Assembly (NCBI RefSeq): GCF_003314995.1
Contig: NZ_QNRH01000005.1
Location: 130,633 to 194,632 of the forward strand
Reading direction: 5' to 3'
DNA length: 64,000 nucleotides
Origin: Pseudochrobactrum asaccharolyticum
Lineage (GTDB): Bacteria > Pseudomonadota > Alphaproteobacteria > Rhizobiales > Rhizobiaceae
Of this stretch, positions 41,557-50,612 are shown piece by piece. A program made the translations under genes and the position numbers. The notes beneath the pieces are model-generated. The model saw nothing but the letters and a program-made list of their open reading frames with translations, did no database searches and had not been told where the DNA came from. Every line of letters starts with the position of its first letter. Positions within the stretch are counted from its first letter, which is position 1.

Positions 41557-43407
41557 ATGGAAAAAAATCGTAATTTCTTTCTCACCATTGGCCTGTCCAT
41601 TCTGATTCTCACGCTCTGGCAGGTATTTTATCTGGGCCCGAAGACTGAGGCTCAGAAAGAACAGGCACGGATTGAAGCGCAGAATACTCAGAATGCGCAG
41701 ACGCCGGCTGCAAGTGGTGATGCATCCGCCAATATTCCTCAGGGCACAGCGCCTCAGGCCGGTATTCCGGGTCAGGCCGCAGAAGCTCCGGCTGCTCAGC
41801 CTCTGACCCGCGAAGTTGCTCTGACCCAGAGCAAGCGTATCAGCATTGATACACCGCGCGTCAGCGGCTCCATCAACACAGTTGGTGCCCGTCTTGATGA
41901 TCTTTTCCTGAAAGATTATCGCGAAACCGTTGATCCGACATCTCCTGAAATTGAACTACTGGCACCATCAGGCGTCAAAAAGGGCTATTTCGCTGAGCTC
42001 GGCTTCTCCGGCAATGATGCGATCGGTACTGTTCCGGGTCCTGCGACCGAGTGGAATATTGAAGGCAATGACAAGCTCACCCCTTCAACACCGGTAACAC
42101 TGACCTATGCCAATGAAAAAGGCATCCAGTTCAAACGCGTGATCTCCGTTGACGAGAACTATATGTTCGCCGTTGAAGACACGATCACCAACCCGACAGA
42201 TGCTGCTGTTTCTCTGAGCTCTTACGGTCGTGTAACCCGTTTTGAAAAGCCTGAACATGCCAGCGGCACTTATGTGCTGCACGAAGGTCTGATCGGCGTT
42301 GTCGGCGATCAGGGCTTGCAGGAAATCTCCTATTCCAAGATCGAAGACGAGAAAAACAAGCCGCTTGCCAAAGCAACCGGCGGCTGGGTCGGTATTACTG
42401 ACAAGTATTGGGCTGCGACACTGATTCCGCCGCAGAACGAAAGCTACGAAGCACGTTTCTCTTACTTCACCGACGGCACACCGCGCTATCAGGCTGATTT
42501 CCTCAGCGCGCCGGTAACAATTGCTGCCGGTCAGAACACCGTCATTAAAAACCACGTTTTTGCCGGTGCCAAAGAAGTTGCCAAGATCAAAGAATATGAA
42601 GAAAAACTGGGCATCAAACAGTTCGAACTGCTGATCGACTGGGGCTGGTTCTACTTCATCACCAAGCCGATGTTCTACCTCATCGACTGGATCTATAAAT
42701 TCTCCGGCAATTTCGGTGTCGCCATTCTTTTGGTAACCGTTCTGCTGAAGGGTCTGTTCTTCCCGCTGGCTAATAAATCATACAAGTCCATGGCGCGTAT
42801 GAAGATGATGCAGCCTGCTATGCTGGAAATCCGTGAAAAATATGCGGATGACAAAGTTAAGCAGCAGCAGGAAATGATGCAGCTTTATAAACGTGAGAAG
42901 ATCAATCCGCTGGCTGGTTGCTGGCCGGTACTGGTGCAGATTCCGGTATTCTTCGCGCTCTATAAGGTTCTCTATGTCACCATCGAAATGCGTCATGCGC
43001 CGTTCTTTGGCTGGATTCATGACCTTGCAGCACCGGATCCGACATCGCTGTTCAACCTGTTCGGCTTGCTGCCATGGGATGTTCCGTCGATCCTGATGGT
43101 TGGTGTATGGCCGCTGATCATGGGTATCACCATGTTCCTGCAGATGCGCATGAACCCGACCCCTCCGGATCCGACACAGGCTGCGATCTTCACATGGATG
43201 CCGATTATCTTCACATTCATGCTGGCTGCATTCCCTGCAGGTCTGGTTATCTACTGGGCATGGAACAACACATTGTCCATTCTCCAGCAGGGCATGATCA
43301 TGAAGCGTCAGGGTGCCAAGATTGAACTTTTTGACAATCTGAAAGGCATGTTCAAAAAGAAAGAACCTGCGGCACCGGCCAAAGATGACAAGCCGACCAA
43401 GAAATAA
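41557..43407 (+). CDS. yidC: Membrane protein insertase YidC
   Basis: 616-residue inner-membrane insertase/foldase. The N-terminal TM helix (FFLTIGLSILILTLWQVF) is followed by an Ala/Gln/Pro-rich linker (residues 30-90), the periplasmic P1 domain (about 95-350), and then five TM helices with the conserved AxKSYKSMARMKMMQP region and the cytoplasmic hairpin. The C-terminus is Lys-rich, which can contact ribosomes. Length is typical of alphaproteobacteria. ATG 41557 follows AGGAACCAGGA. A terminator follows at 43417. Confidence 0.97.
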   Translation: MEKNRNFFLTIGLSILILTLWQVFYLGPKTEAQKEQARIEAQNTQNAQTPAASGDASANIPQGTAPQAGIPGQAAEAPAAQPLTREVALTQSKRISIDTPRVSGSINTVGARLDDLFLKDYRETVDPTSPEIELLAPSGVKKGYFAELGFSGNDAIGTVPGPATEWNIEGNDKLTPSTPVTLTYANEKGIQFKRVISVDENYMFAVEDTITNPTDAAVSLSSYGRVTRFEKPEHASGTYVLHEGLIGVVGDQGLQEISYSKIEDEKNKPLAKATGGWVGITDKYWAATLIPPQNESYEARFSYFTDGTPRYQADFLSAPVTIAAGQNTVIKNHVFAGAKEVAKIKEYEEKLGIKQFELLIDWGWFYFITKPMFYLIDWIYKFSGNFGVAILLVTVLLKGLFFPLANKSYKSMARMKMMQPAMLEIREKYADDKVKQQQEMMQLYKREKINPLAGCWPVLVQIPVFFALYKVLYVTIEMRHAPFFGWIHDLAAPDPTSLFNLFGLLPWDVPSILMVGVWPLIMGITMFLQMRMNPTPPDPTQAAIFTWMPIIFTFMLAAFPAGLVIYWAWNNTLSILQQGMIMKRQGAKIELFDNLKGMFKKKEPAAPAKDDKPTKK

Positions 43408-43416
43408 ATAAGAAGA

Positions 43417-43442
43417 AAAGCCCCCTCCTCGGGGGCTTTTTT
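43417..43442 (+). terminator. Terminator after yidC
   Basis: AAAAGCCCCC / GGGGGCTTTT with a TCCTC loop (43417-43440), continuing into TT. Confidence 0.9.
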
Positions 43443-43548
43443 GTATCTGGTGCGCATTGATGGTTGACAAAAGCCACTGAAAGCTCAATGCCATAAAGAA
43501 CAGTGTTATCCCGTTATGACACCCAAGATAAGTTACAGGAAGAATTGA

Positions 43549-44241
43549 GTGACCGAAGCAGAACTGGCCGTCGCAAAAGAAGCAGAGAAATATGCAGCAC
43601 TTGTTGCCGAGGGTAAGGCTCTCTTCAACAAGCGATGGATCTTTATCCGCGGCGTACCATCCATGAAGTTCCTGCCGCCGGAAGGCCCTGTGGAAATTGC
43701 TTTTGCCGGTCGCTCCAATGTCGGTAAATCCTCGCTGATCAATGCGATTGTCGGCCAAAATGGCCTGGCACGCACGTCCAATACGCCGGGTCGTACGCAG
43801 GAACTCAACTATTTTGTGCCGGATGGCTATTCCGGTGAGAATGGTGACCTGCCGCCATTGGCACTCGTGGATATGCCGGGCTACGGCTTTGCCGAAGCAC
43901 CGAAATCCATGGTTGATGCATGGACACGTCTGGTCTTTGATTATCTGCGCGGTCGTACTACGCTTAAGCGTGTTTATGTGCTGATTGATTCCCGCCATGG
44001 CATCAAAAAGAATGATGCCGACGTGCTTGATCTTCTGGACAAAGCCGCAGTTTCCTATCAGATCATTCTCACAAAGATCGACAAGATCAAGGAAGCAGGC
44101 GTGCCGCGCCTGATGGAAGAAACGCAGAAAGCGATTGCACGCCGTCCGGCTGCCTTCCCGCAGATTCTCGCCACCTCCTCTGAGAAAGCAACCGGCTTTG
44201 ATGCCGTGCGCGCGGCGATTGCTCTGCTGACCAAAGAATAG
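43549..44241 (+). CDS. engB: Ribosome biogenesis GTP-binding protein EngB (YihA/YsxC)
   Basis: 230-residue TrmE-Era-type GTPase required for large-subunit assembly. G1 is [11 protein letters not shown]2 is the [14 protein letters not shown] switch region, G3 is [10 protein letters not shown], and G4 is TKIDK. The N-terminal ~45 residues before the G domain are longer than in E. coli. The start is GTG 43549 with AGGAAG upstream. A weak hairpin AACCAC/GTGGTT (44242-44258) lies between it and argB. Confidence 0.95.
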   Translation: MTEAELAVAKEAEKYAALVAEGKALFNKRWIFIRGVPSMKFLPPEGPVEIAFAGRSNVGKSSLINAIVGQNGLARTSNTPGRTQELNYFVPDGYSGENGDLPPLALVDMPGYGFAEAPKSMVDAWTRLVFDYLRGRTTLKRVYVLIDSRHGIKKNDADVLDLLDKAAVSYQIILTKIDKIKEAGVPRLMEETQKAIARRPAAFPQILATSSEKATGFDAVRAAIALLTKE

Positions 44242-44299
44242 AACCACGCAAGGTGGTTTCTTTATCACTCACATAACCCTTCATGCCGTGGAGTGCTCC

Positions 44300-45187
44300 A
44301 TGACCGCGACAAGCCCTGAAATTCAAGCACAACTTCTCTCAGCCGCGCTGCCTTTCATGCAGCGCTATGAGAATAAAACTGTCGTGGTCAAATATGGCGG
44401 TCATGCCATGGGCGATGCGGCACTCGGCAAAGCCTTTGCCCGCGATATCGCCCTGCTCAAGCAGTCCGGCATCAACCCGATTGTTGTGCATGGCGGCGGC
44501 CCGCAGATTGCGGCAATGCTGGGCAAACTTGGCATCGAGTCCCGTTTTGAAGGCGGTCTGCGTGTGACAGACGCCAAAACGGTTGAAGTGGTTGAGATGG
44601 TTCTCGCCGGTTCAATCAACAAAGAAATTGTGGCGATGATCAATGCCGAAGGCGAATGGGCAATTGGCCTATGCGGCAAAGACGGCAATATGGTTTTTGC
44701 TGAAAAAGCCCATAAGACCTATCGCGATCCGGATTCCAATATTGAGCGCGTGCTTGATCTGGGCTTTGTCGGTGAGCCGGTTGAAGTTGACCGTACCCTG
44801 CTCGATCTTCTGGCACGTTCGGCTGTTATTCCGGTGATTGCACCGGTTGCACCGGGTCGTGACGGCAATACCTATAATATCAATGCCGATACTTTTGCCG
44901 GTGCAATTGCCGGTGCGCTGACTGCAACCCGTTTGCTGTTCCTCACCGATGTGCCGGGCGTTCTGGATAAGGACAAAAATCTGATCAAGGAGTTGTCCGT
45001 TGCTGATGCACTGGCATTGATTGCAGACGGCACCATTTCCGGCGGTATGATCCCGAAAGTGGAAACCTGCATTGAAGCCATTAACCGTGGTGTGGAAGGC
45101 GTGGTTATCCTCAATGGTAAAACCCCCCATGCGGTTCTGCTGGAGCTATTCACGGAGCACGGTGCCGGCACGTTAATCGTGCCGTAA
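44300..45187 (+). CDS. argB: Acetylglutamate kinase
   Basis: 295-residue amino-acid kinase that phosphorylates N-acetyl-L-glutamate, the second step of arginine synthesis. Seen motifs: [11 protein letters not shown] at the phosphate-binding lysine, VHGGGPQI, and the C-terminal [11 protein letters not shown]. Length and N-terminal helix fit the arginine-inhibited hexameric type. ATG 44300 has GGAG upstream; a GTG four codons earlier is in frame. The final codons (GTLIVP-stop) are inside the first unit of a 28-bp tandem hairpin repeat. Confidence 0.96.
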   Translation: MTATSPEIQAQLLSAALPFMQRYENKTVVVKYGGHAMGDAALGKAFARDIALLKQSGINPIVVHGGGPQIAAMLGKLGIESRFEGGLRVTDAKTVEVVEMVLAGSINKEIVAMINAEGEWAIGLCGKDGNMVFAEKAHKTYRDPDSNIERVLDLGFVGEPVEVDRTLLDLLARSAVIPVIAPVAPGRDGNTYNINADTFAGAIAGALTATRLLFLTDVPGVLDKDKNLIKELSVADALALIADGTISGGMIPKVETCIEAINRGVEGVVILNGKTPHAVLLELFTEHGAGTLIVP

Positions 45188-45266
45188 CTAACAATGCACG
45201 TTGATCGTGCCATGAACGAAAGAGCACACTTATTGTGCCGTAAAATACAAAGCACACTAGTTGCGT
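45168..45266 (+). repeat. 28-bp tandem stop-codon hairpin repeat at the 3' end of argB
   Basis: Units start at 45168, 45196, 45224 and 45252, exactly 28 bases apart. Hairpins are GCACG-TTAAT-CGTGC, GCACG-TTGAT-CGTGC, GCACA-CTTAT-TGTGC and a decayed GCACA-CTAGT-TGCGT. The G-to-A and C-to-T changes in unit 3 are paired, so the stem is kept. Unit 1 encodes the last residues of ArgB, and its TAA follows the stem directly. The array ends eight bases before the terminator. Confidence 0.85.
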
Positions 45267-45273
45267 CTTAATC

Positions 45274-45303
45274 AAAAAATCCCGCAATTTGCGGGATTTT
45301 TTA
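45274..45303 (+). terminator. Terminator after argB
   Basis: AAAAAATCCCGCA / TGCGGGATTTTTT (45274-45302), directly after the hairpin array; T/A runs on both sides make it potentially bidirectional. Confidence 0.9.
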
Positions 45304-45305
45304 TA

Positions 45306-45360
45306 AGTATTTCCAGCAAAAATGGAAACCGGTTTTGCGATGGATAATGCGAGATATAAA
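45306..45360. repeat. Palindromic mosaic repeat, right module alone (copy 4)
   Basis: TATTTCCAGCAAAAATGGAAACCGGTTTTGCG.TGGATAATGCGA, the reverse complement of the right module and linker of copies 5 and 7. No left hairpin is attached. It fills the space between the argB terminator and the DMT transporter stop. Confidence 0.75.
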
Positions 45361-45363
45361 TGT

Positions 45364-46269
45364 TTACTGCCATAACAACAAAAACAGAATGCCGGTGACG
45401 ATCAATACACAACCGGCCACTTCCATACGGTTGATACGCTCTTTAAAAATGAACACTGCCGAGATGAACGTAAAAATCAGCTCAATCTGTCCGAGCGCAC
45501 GCACATAAGCCACCTGCTGCATAGCCATCGCTGTAAACCAGCCCATTGATCCCAGCACGCTGGACAAACCAACGAGCGATGATGAACGCCATGATTTCAG
45601 CACCAGCACAATCTCGCTTTTGTCCTTAATCAGCATCCATACCAGCATAAAAACTGTCTGGAATGTCGTCACACAAGCAAGCGTCACAGCCGCCTGCATA
45701 ATCGGGTTCGGCCCATCCAATGACAAAGCAGCGGAGCGATAGGCAACCGCCGAGATACCGAACACACCGCCCGAAGCAATACCGATCAGCGCCGTGCGGC
45801 TCACCAGCGCTTTAAACAAATTACCCCAGCTCAGCGGCATGCGCGCGACTGAAATCAACATCACACCCAGCACACCGACAATAATCGCCAGTACCGCACC
45901 GGTTGTCAGGCGCTCGCCCAGCAGGATCAGACCAAAGATAGCCGCCTGTACCGGCTCGGTTTTGGAATAGGCTGTCCCCACGGCAAAGTTGCGCAGCGTG
46001 AACAAATAAACCAGCATGATGGTGGCAAAAATCTGCGCAAGACCGCCGACAACACTCCAAAACAGGAACGCGCCATTGACCTGCGGTAATGCAAAGCCCG
46101 CAAAGAAATGCAGCCCCAGCACATACAGAATAGCAACCGGAAAACCATAACCAAAACGCACAAAGCTGGCACCTCTGGTGCCGAGTTTACCTTGCAGCTT
46201 CTTTTGCAGCGTCGTGCGCACATTCTGCATAAAAGCAGCGCCAATCGTAATCGGTATCCAGAGTTCCAT
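45364..46269 (-). CDS. DMT-superfamily transporter (EamA type)
   Basis: 301-residue inner-membrane protein with about ten transmembrane helices arranged as two EamA repeats. The end of the first repeat shows SKTEPVQAAIFGLILLGERL, the typical PxxA...LGE motif of drug/metabolite exporters. The second repeat ends with ALGQIELIFTFISAVFIFKE. The substrate is not predictable. ATG 46269 is chosen because hydrophobicity starts there; the frame is open 24 codons further upstream. Confidence 0.85.
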   Translation of the reverse strand: MELWIPITIGAAFMQNVRTTLQKKLQGKLGTRGASFVRFGYGFPVAILYVLGLHFFAGFALPQVNGAFLFWSVVGGLAQIFATIMLVYLFTLRNFAVGTAYSKTEPVQAAIFGLILLGERLTTGAVLAIIVGVLGVMLISVARMPLSWGNLFKALVSRTALIGIASGGVFGISAVAYRSAALSLDGPNPIMQAAVTLACVTTFQTVFMLVWMLIKDKSEIVLVLKSWRSSSLVGLSSVLGSMGWFTAMAMQQVAYVRALGQIELIFTFISAVFIFKERINRMEVAGCVLIVTGILFLLLWQ

Positions 46270-46416
46270 GATAATGCTGAGCTTTTCTGTGTTGCGTAAA
46301 TATATCAGGCTCTGTTTGCCCTGCTCTGCCAGTAAATACAAGCCACCGGCTTCAGTGCTTAAAGGTCACGCTAAATAAAGGCTGATCTTTCGCAAACTTC
46401 ATGGCATAACACCTGC

Positions 46417-47115
46417 ATGACCAATTTACCTGAACCACACCACTTCGCCCATGTCACAGACTGGGTGTTTGATATGGACAATACGCTCTATCCGCATGAT
46501 ACCAATCTGTTTTCACAGGTGGATGTGCGGATGACATCCTATGTTTCGGAACTGCTGCAGCTGCCCCGTGATGAGGCGCGTAAGGTTCAGAAGCAATTTT
46601 ATCAGGACTATGGCACCACCCTGAAAGGGCTGATGGAATGCCACAATATTGATCCTGACGACTTCCTCGCCAAGGTGCATGATATTGACTACACGTGGCT
46701 CAAGCCGGACCCGCTGTTAGGCGAGGCCATTGCCCGCCTGCCCGGCCGCAAATTCATCTATACCAACGGCGATCGCAAACATGCGGAAAATGCTGCGGCA
46801 CAGCTTGGTATTCTCGACCGTTTCGATGATATTTTCGATATTGTTGCCGCACAACTGGTGCCAAAACCGGAACGCGCGCCCTATGAGCTTTTCTACAAAC
46901 AATGCGGCATCAATCCGCAAAAAGCAGCGATGTTTGAAGATCTGGCACGCAATCTGGTTGTGCCTAAAACCACCGGTATGCGCACGGTGCTGATTGTGCC
47001 GAATAATTTTGAACCGGATTTCAGCGAAATCTGGGAAAGCGATCCGGCCTTTACCGATCATGTGGATTTTGTCACCGACAATCTCACTGAATTCCTGACA
47101 GCCCTGCACCCTTAG
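46417..47115 (+). CDS. HAD pyrimidine 5'-nucleotidase
   Basis: 232-residue HAD-family protein of the SDT1/pyrimidine 5'-nucleotidase group. Motif I is VFDMDNTLYP, motif II IYTNGD, motif III the lysine in VPKPERAPYE, and motif IV FEDLARNL. It probably dephosphorylates pyrimidine mononucleotides or related metabolites. Its stop TAG (47113-47115) is part of a palindromic repeat that fills the whole gap to the next gene. In relatives this gene lies near dapD and argB, as here. Confidence 0.85.
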   Translation: MTNLPEPHHFAHVTDWVFDMDNTLYPHDTNLFSQVDVRMTSYVSELLQLPRDEARKVQKQFYQDYGTTLKGLMECHNIDPDDFLAKVHDIDYTWLKPDPLLGEAIARLPGRKFIYTNGDRKHAENAAAQLGILDRFDDIFDIVAAQLVPKPERAPYELFYKQCGINPQKAAMFEDLARNLVVPKTTGMRTVLIVPNNFEPDFSEIWESDPAFTDHVDFVTDNLTEFLTALHP

Positions 47116-47217
47116 ATCGGCTCCAGTTAATACTGAATTGTTCAAGCCGATCTAATTGATTGTTTTTACGCATTATCCTACGTAAAACCGCTTCGCACTT
47201 TTACTGGAAATGCTTTA
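47112..47217. repeat. Palindromic mosaic repeat, complete (copy 5)
   Basis: Left hairpin TTAGATCGGCT (47112-47122) / AGCCGATCTAA (47145-47155), linker with CGCATTATCCTACG, right module AAACCGCTTCGCACTTTTACTGGAAATGCT. The left end gives the nucleotidase its TAG stop. The right end (GGAAATGCTTTACATG) provides the GGAA and one of two possible ATGs for the DUF817 gene. Inner GTTAATACTGAAT is shared with copy 7. Confidence 0.85.
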
Positions 47218-47218
47218 C

Positions 47219-48109
47219 ATGTCTCAATCCGTGAACGGAAAACGCCGTTTTACCTCACTGGAGGCGATGATTGATGCAGCCGCACACCGGCTGCTCGATC
47301 AGCTGCCTCGTCACGGCCTGTCCGGCGCACTGGTGGAGTTTCTGGTTTTCGGGCTGAAACAGGCATGGGCATGTCTGTTCGGCGGCGTCATGCTCGGACT
47401 GATCATCCTCAGCAAATTTCTCTGGGCAGATGGTTCTGCCCTGCCGCACCTCGTCACACGTTATGATTTTCTGTTTCTGTCAGCCGTTACAATTCAGCTG
47501 CTGATGTTGCTGTGCCGCTTGGAAACTTTACGTGAAGCCAAAGTCATTCTGATTTTCCATATTGTCGGAACAGCAATGGAAATCTTCAAAACCCATATGG
47601 GGTCGTGGATTTATCCGGAGGAAAATCTGTTTCGTATCGGCGGCGTGCCGCTGTTTTCCGGCTTTATGTATGCCGCAGTCGGTTCCTATATGGCGCGGAT
47701 CAACCGGATTTTTGACATCAGACTGGCGAACTATCCGCCATTACCACTGACTTTTGCGCTCGCCACCGGCATTTATATCAATTTCTTCAGCCATCATTAT
47801 TTACCGGATATGCGCTGGCTGCTCTTCGCAATCACCGCACTGATGTTCTGGCGTACTAGCATGCATTACCGTGTGTTCCGTTTTCGCCATCGTATGCCAC
47901 TGCTGCTAGCGTTCTTCCTGACCTCGCTGTTTATCTGGATTGCCGAAAACATCGGCACATGGTCACGCGTCTGGCTCTATCCGGGGCAGCATGACCAATG
48001 GGTGCCGGTCTCGCTGTCAAAGCTCGGGGCATGGTATCTGCTGATGATTATCTCCGTGGTGCTGGTGACTATTATACATCCACCGAAAAAGCCGGACGAT
48101 CAGCCATAA
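47219..48109 (+). CDS. DUF817-family membrane protein
   Basis: 296-residue integral membrane protein with about eight hydrophobic segments, matching the DUF817 family by segments such as KTHMGSWIYPEENLFRIGGVPLF and GTWSRVWLYPGQHDQWVP. Function unknown; conserved charged and aromatic residues in loops suggest a transporter or enzyme. I chose ATG 47219 (MSQSVNGK); an ATG at 47210 is inside the palindromic repeat. A strong bidirectional terminator follows. Confidence 0.82.
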   Translation: MSQSVNGKRRFTSLEAMIDAAAHRLLDQLPRHGLSGALVEFLVFGLKQAWACLFGGVMLGLIILSKFLWADGSALPHLVTRYDFLFLSAVTIQLLMLLCRLETLREAKVILIFHIVGTAMEIFKTHMGSWIYPEENLFRIGGVPLFSGFMYAAVGSYMARINRIFDIRLANYPPLPLTFALATGIYINFFSHHYLPDMRWLLFAITALMFWRTSMHYRVFRFRHRMPLLLAFFLTSLFIWIAENIGTWSRVWLYPGQHDQWVPVSLSKLGAWYLLMIISVVLVTIIHPPKKPDDQP

Positions 48110-48144
48110 AAAACGCCGGTGCAGAGACTACACCGGCGTTTTTC
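48109..48144. terminator. Bidirectional terminator
   Basis: AAAAAACGCCGGTG / CACCGGCGTTTTTC (48109-48144), between the convergent DUF817 and LOG-family genes. Confidence 0.9.
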
Positions 48145-48165
48145 TGAATTCATACCGAGCACAAA

Positions 48166-49005
48166 TTACAGATTGTAATGGTCTTTCACTACCGCCCACG
48201 CTTCATCAGCCGTATCCACGTAATGGAACAGCTCCAGATCTTCCGGTGAGATCGTTCCCTGCTCGGAGAGATACGGAATATTGATCGCTTTCGTCCAAAA
48301 CTCTTTGCCGAACAGCACCAGCGGCACACGTTCCATACGACCGGTCTGCATCAGGGTCAGCGTTTCAAACAGCTCATCCATGGTACCAAAACCACCCGGG
48401 AAAACTGCAAAAGCCTTGGCACGGAACAGGAAGTGCATCTTGCGCAATGCGAAATAGTGGAAGTTGAAGCACAGTTCCGGTGTGACATAGGCATTCGGCG
48501 CCTGCTCATGCGGTAGCACAATGTTCAGACCAATAGACGGCGCACCGATATCGGCCGCACCACGGTTGCCCGCTTCCATCACACCTGGGCCGCCACCGGT
48601 GACGACAACGAATTCGCGGTAATAGGTAGAGGCTGAATATTCCGAGCAGCGGCGGGCAAATTCACGCGCTTCCTCATAATAAACAGAATTGGCTTCGAGG
48701 TTCTTTTTCTGAACTTCGTTTTTCGCAGCCCATGCCTCGCCACCTGGTTCCGGAATACGCGCACCGCCAAACAGCACCACGGTTGATTTAATGCCACGCT
48801 CTTCCATAACCATTTCTGGCTTCAGCAATTCAAGCTGCAGGCGGATCGGACGCAATTCACGCTTGGTCATAAATTCCGTATCACTGAATGCCAGTTTGTA
48901 GGCAGGTGCACGGGTCTGCGGTGTATCCGGCACCGCCGCCACACGTTTAACAGTTTCACCGGAATTGCTGAAAGGTGTCCAGCCGTCTTTCTCAAGCGGA
49001 TTCAT
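48166..49005 (-). CDS. LOG-family protein (TIGR00730-like nucleotide phosphoribohydrolase)
   Basis: 279-residue lysine-decarboxylase-like Rossmann protein. The nucleotide motif VTGGGPGVMEAGNRGA and the LOG signature PGGFGTMDELFE are present, as in enzymes that cleave nucleoside 5'-monophosphates, including cytokinin-activating LOG proteins. There is an unusual N-terminal extension of about 75 residues before the Rossmann core. The physiological substrate is unknown. ATG 49005 (MNPLEKDG). Confidence 0.85.
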   Translation of the reverse strand: MNPLEKDGWTPFSNSGETVKRVAAVPDTPQTRAPAYKLAFSDTEFMTKRELRPIRLQLELLKPEMVMEERGIKSTVVLFGGARIPEPGGEAWAAKNEVQKKNLEANSVYYEEAREFARRCSEYSASTYYREFVVVTGGGPGVMEAGNRGAADIGAPSIGLNIVLPHEQAPNAYVTPELCFNFHYFALRKMHFLFRAKAFAVFPGGFGTMDELFETLTLMQTGRMERVPLVLFGKEFWTKAINIPYLSEQGTISPEDLELFHYVDTADEAWAVVKDHYNL

Positions 49006-49241
49006 GCAATCTTATCCTATCGTCGCTGAACCATAAGCAAAGATACCAAGCCGCCGGTTCGTTCTTTTGTTTATTTGAGGCATATAGTGCAAAAGCGGCA
49101 TTGCCAAGATTGACCCTGCATTGAGCATAGCCTAATCATTTGCCGAAAATATTTCGTAATTTACATATTTCGTCGTTATTTTCGTCTGAACGCCGAAATA
49201 AAACTGATTTAACCGCGTTTCAACGCCTCAGGAGCAGTAAT

Positions 49242-50096
49242 ATGTCCCAGCCTGATCTGTCAGCTCTCGAAAAAATTATCACAAAAGCTTTTGATGAGCG
49301 CGACACAGTATCGGTATCAACCACCGGAGAAATCCGTGATGCCGTCGCACAGTCCCTCTTGCTGCTTGATCAGGGTAAAGTACGTGTTGCCGAAAAACAG
49401 CCTGACGGCAACTGGACGGTCAATCAGTGGCTGAAAAAAGCCGTGCTGCTTTCATTCCGTCTTAACCCGATGGAAATCATCAAAGGCGGTCCGGGTGAAT
49501 CTGTCTGGTGGGACAAAGTCGCTTCCAAATTTGACGGCTGGTCTGCCGATGAATTTACACAAGCTGGTTTCCGCGCTGTGCCAAACTGCGTCGTGCGTCA
49601 CTCCGCTTATATTGCACCAAACGCCATTCTGATGCCGTCTTTTGTCAATCTCGGCGCTTATGTCGGTGAAGGCACTATGGTTGATACATGGGCAACCGTC
49701 GGCTCCTGCGCACAGATCGGTAAGAACGTGCATCTGTCCGGCGGCGTTGGCATCGGCGGCGTGCTTGAGCCGTTGCAGGCCGAGCCAACCATCATCGAAG
49801 ATAATTGCTTTATCGGCGCCCGCTCAGAAGTTGTCGAAGGCTGCATTATCCGCGAAGGTTCCGTACTGGGTATGGGTGTCTATATCGGCAAATCCACCAA
49901 GATCGTGGATCGTGCAACCGGTGAAGTCTTCTATGGCGAAGTGCCGCCTTACTCGGTTGTTGTTGCCGGTACCATGCCGGGCAAAAATGTACCGGGAGAA
50001 AACTGGGGCCCGAGCCTTTATTGCGCGGTGATCGTCAAGCGTGTTGATGAAAAGACCCGCTCGAAAACTTCGATTAATGATCTTCTGCGCGACTAG
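49242..50096 (+). CDS. dapD: 2,3,4,5-tetrahydropyridine-2,6-dicarboxylate N-succinyltransferase
   Basis: 284-residue left-handed beta-helix transferase of the succinylase branch of lysine/meso-diaminopimelate synthesis. Hexapeptide repeats run from residue ~115 to 220, with [20 protein letters not shown] and [23 protein letters not shown] 49242 has GGAG eight bases upstream; the frame is open to 49140 but non-conserved. The stop TAG (50094-50096) is part of a palindromic repeat. dapE lies 1.1 kb downstream, with two small exported proteins on the other strand in between. Confidence 0.96.
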   Translation: MSQPDLSALEKIITKAFDERDTVSVSTTGEIRDAVAQSLLLLDQGKVRVAEKQPDGNWTVNQWLKKAVLLSFRLNPMEIIKGGPGESVWWDKVASKFDGWSADEFTQAGFRAVPNCVVRHSAYIAPNAILMPSFVNLGAYVGEGTMVDTWATVGSCAQIGKNVHLSGGVGIGGVLEPLQAEPTIIEDNCFIGARSEVVEGCIIREGSVLGMGVYIGKSTKIVDRATGEVFYGEVPPYSVVVAGTMPGKNVPGENWGPSLYCAVIVKRVDEKTRSKTSINDLLRD

Positions 50097-50202
50097 AGCA
50101 TGTTGCATTTAACCGTACCCACTGCGCTCGCTCTAGATTCTTTTAATTATCGCATGTTCGCGAACGCTAAATGAATACATTTAGCCGCGACATGCTTTAA
50201 GA
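50093..50202. repeat. Palindromic mosaic repeat, complete (copy 6)
   Basis: Starts CTAGAGCATG at the dapD stop codon. The first module closes at CGCTCTAG (~50128-50135), the linker is ATTCTTTTAATTATCGCATG, and the second module has AAATG..TAC.CATTT inside and ends GCGACATGCTTTAA. The linker is nearly identical to copy 2 at 20197. Confidence 0.8.
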
Positions 50203-50221
50203 TTATTGATTACTACAAACA

Positions 50222-50256
50222 GAAAAAGCGACAGGCCAAAACCTGTCGCTTTTTTA
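50222..50256. terminator. Bidirectional terminator
   Basis: AAAAAGCGACAGG / CCTGTCGCTTTTTT (50222-50256), between dapD and the convergent small exported protein gene. Confidence 0.9.
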
Positions 50257-50275
50257 TTTTCAGACACAGTCGTTC

Positions 50276-50491
50276 TTAGCGACGTGTGCTTGAAGGCGAA
50301 TGATCGCCGAAGCCATGAGCCGAACCATCTGTATAAGTATTCGGCTGGGTGTTTTTCAGTGTGAAATTAGCAGCAACCGGAGTTGTGTCATTGCCATAAA
50401 GATTATCCGGAATACCAACATTTGGATTTTCCGCCATAGCAACACCGGCAGTCATAGCAAGAGCGGCAACAGTCAAAGCAAGTTTTTTCAT
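50276..50491 (-). CDS. Small exported protein, tandem paralogue A
   Basis: 71-residue protein with a clean Sec signal peptide (MKKLALTVAALAMTAGVAMA, cleavage after AMA). The mature ~51 residues contain NPNVGIP, a variable middle, and the C-terminal TYTDGSAHGFGD followed by SPSS. There are no cysteines. About three quarters identical and ungapped to the gene at 50613. It resembles the short DUF680-like exported proteins of rhizobia, a tentative match. CCTCCCAAG lies 42 bases before the start, as upstream of the paralogue. Confidence 0.75.
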   Translation of the reverse strand: MKKLALTVAALAMTAGVAMAENPNVGIPDNLYGNDTTPVAANFTLKNTQPNTYTDGSAHGFGDHSPSSTRR

Positions 50492-50612
50492 TTCAATTTT
50501 CCTTTTAATCGCCGGTCATTCTGATCAGGACACTTGGGAGGTCTGTCTTGGTACGTTTCAGAATGATCGGCTGTTCATCTTCAAAAAATATTCAGTAAAA
50601 TGACCGGCGTTA

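Noticed and set aside
42778-44268. 496-codon open frame on the minus strand across yidC and engB
   Set aside because: It is antisense to two certain genes; its translation is rich in His, Cys and Arg with no family resemblance, as expected for a shadow frame.
45168-45266. CRISPR array
   Set aside because: Units are contiguous 28-bp copies without unique spacers, and there are no cas genes.
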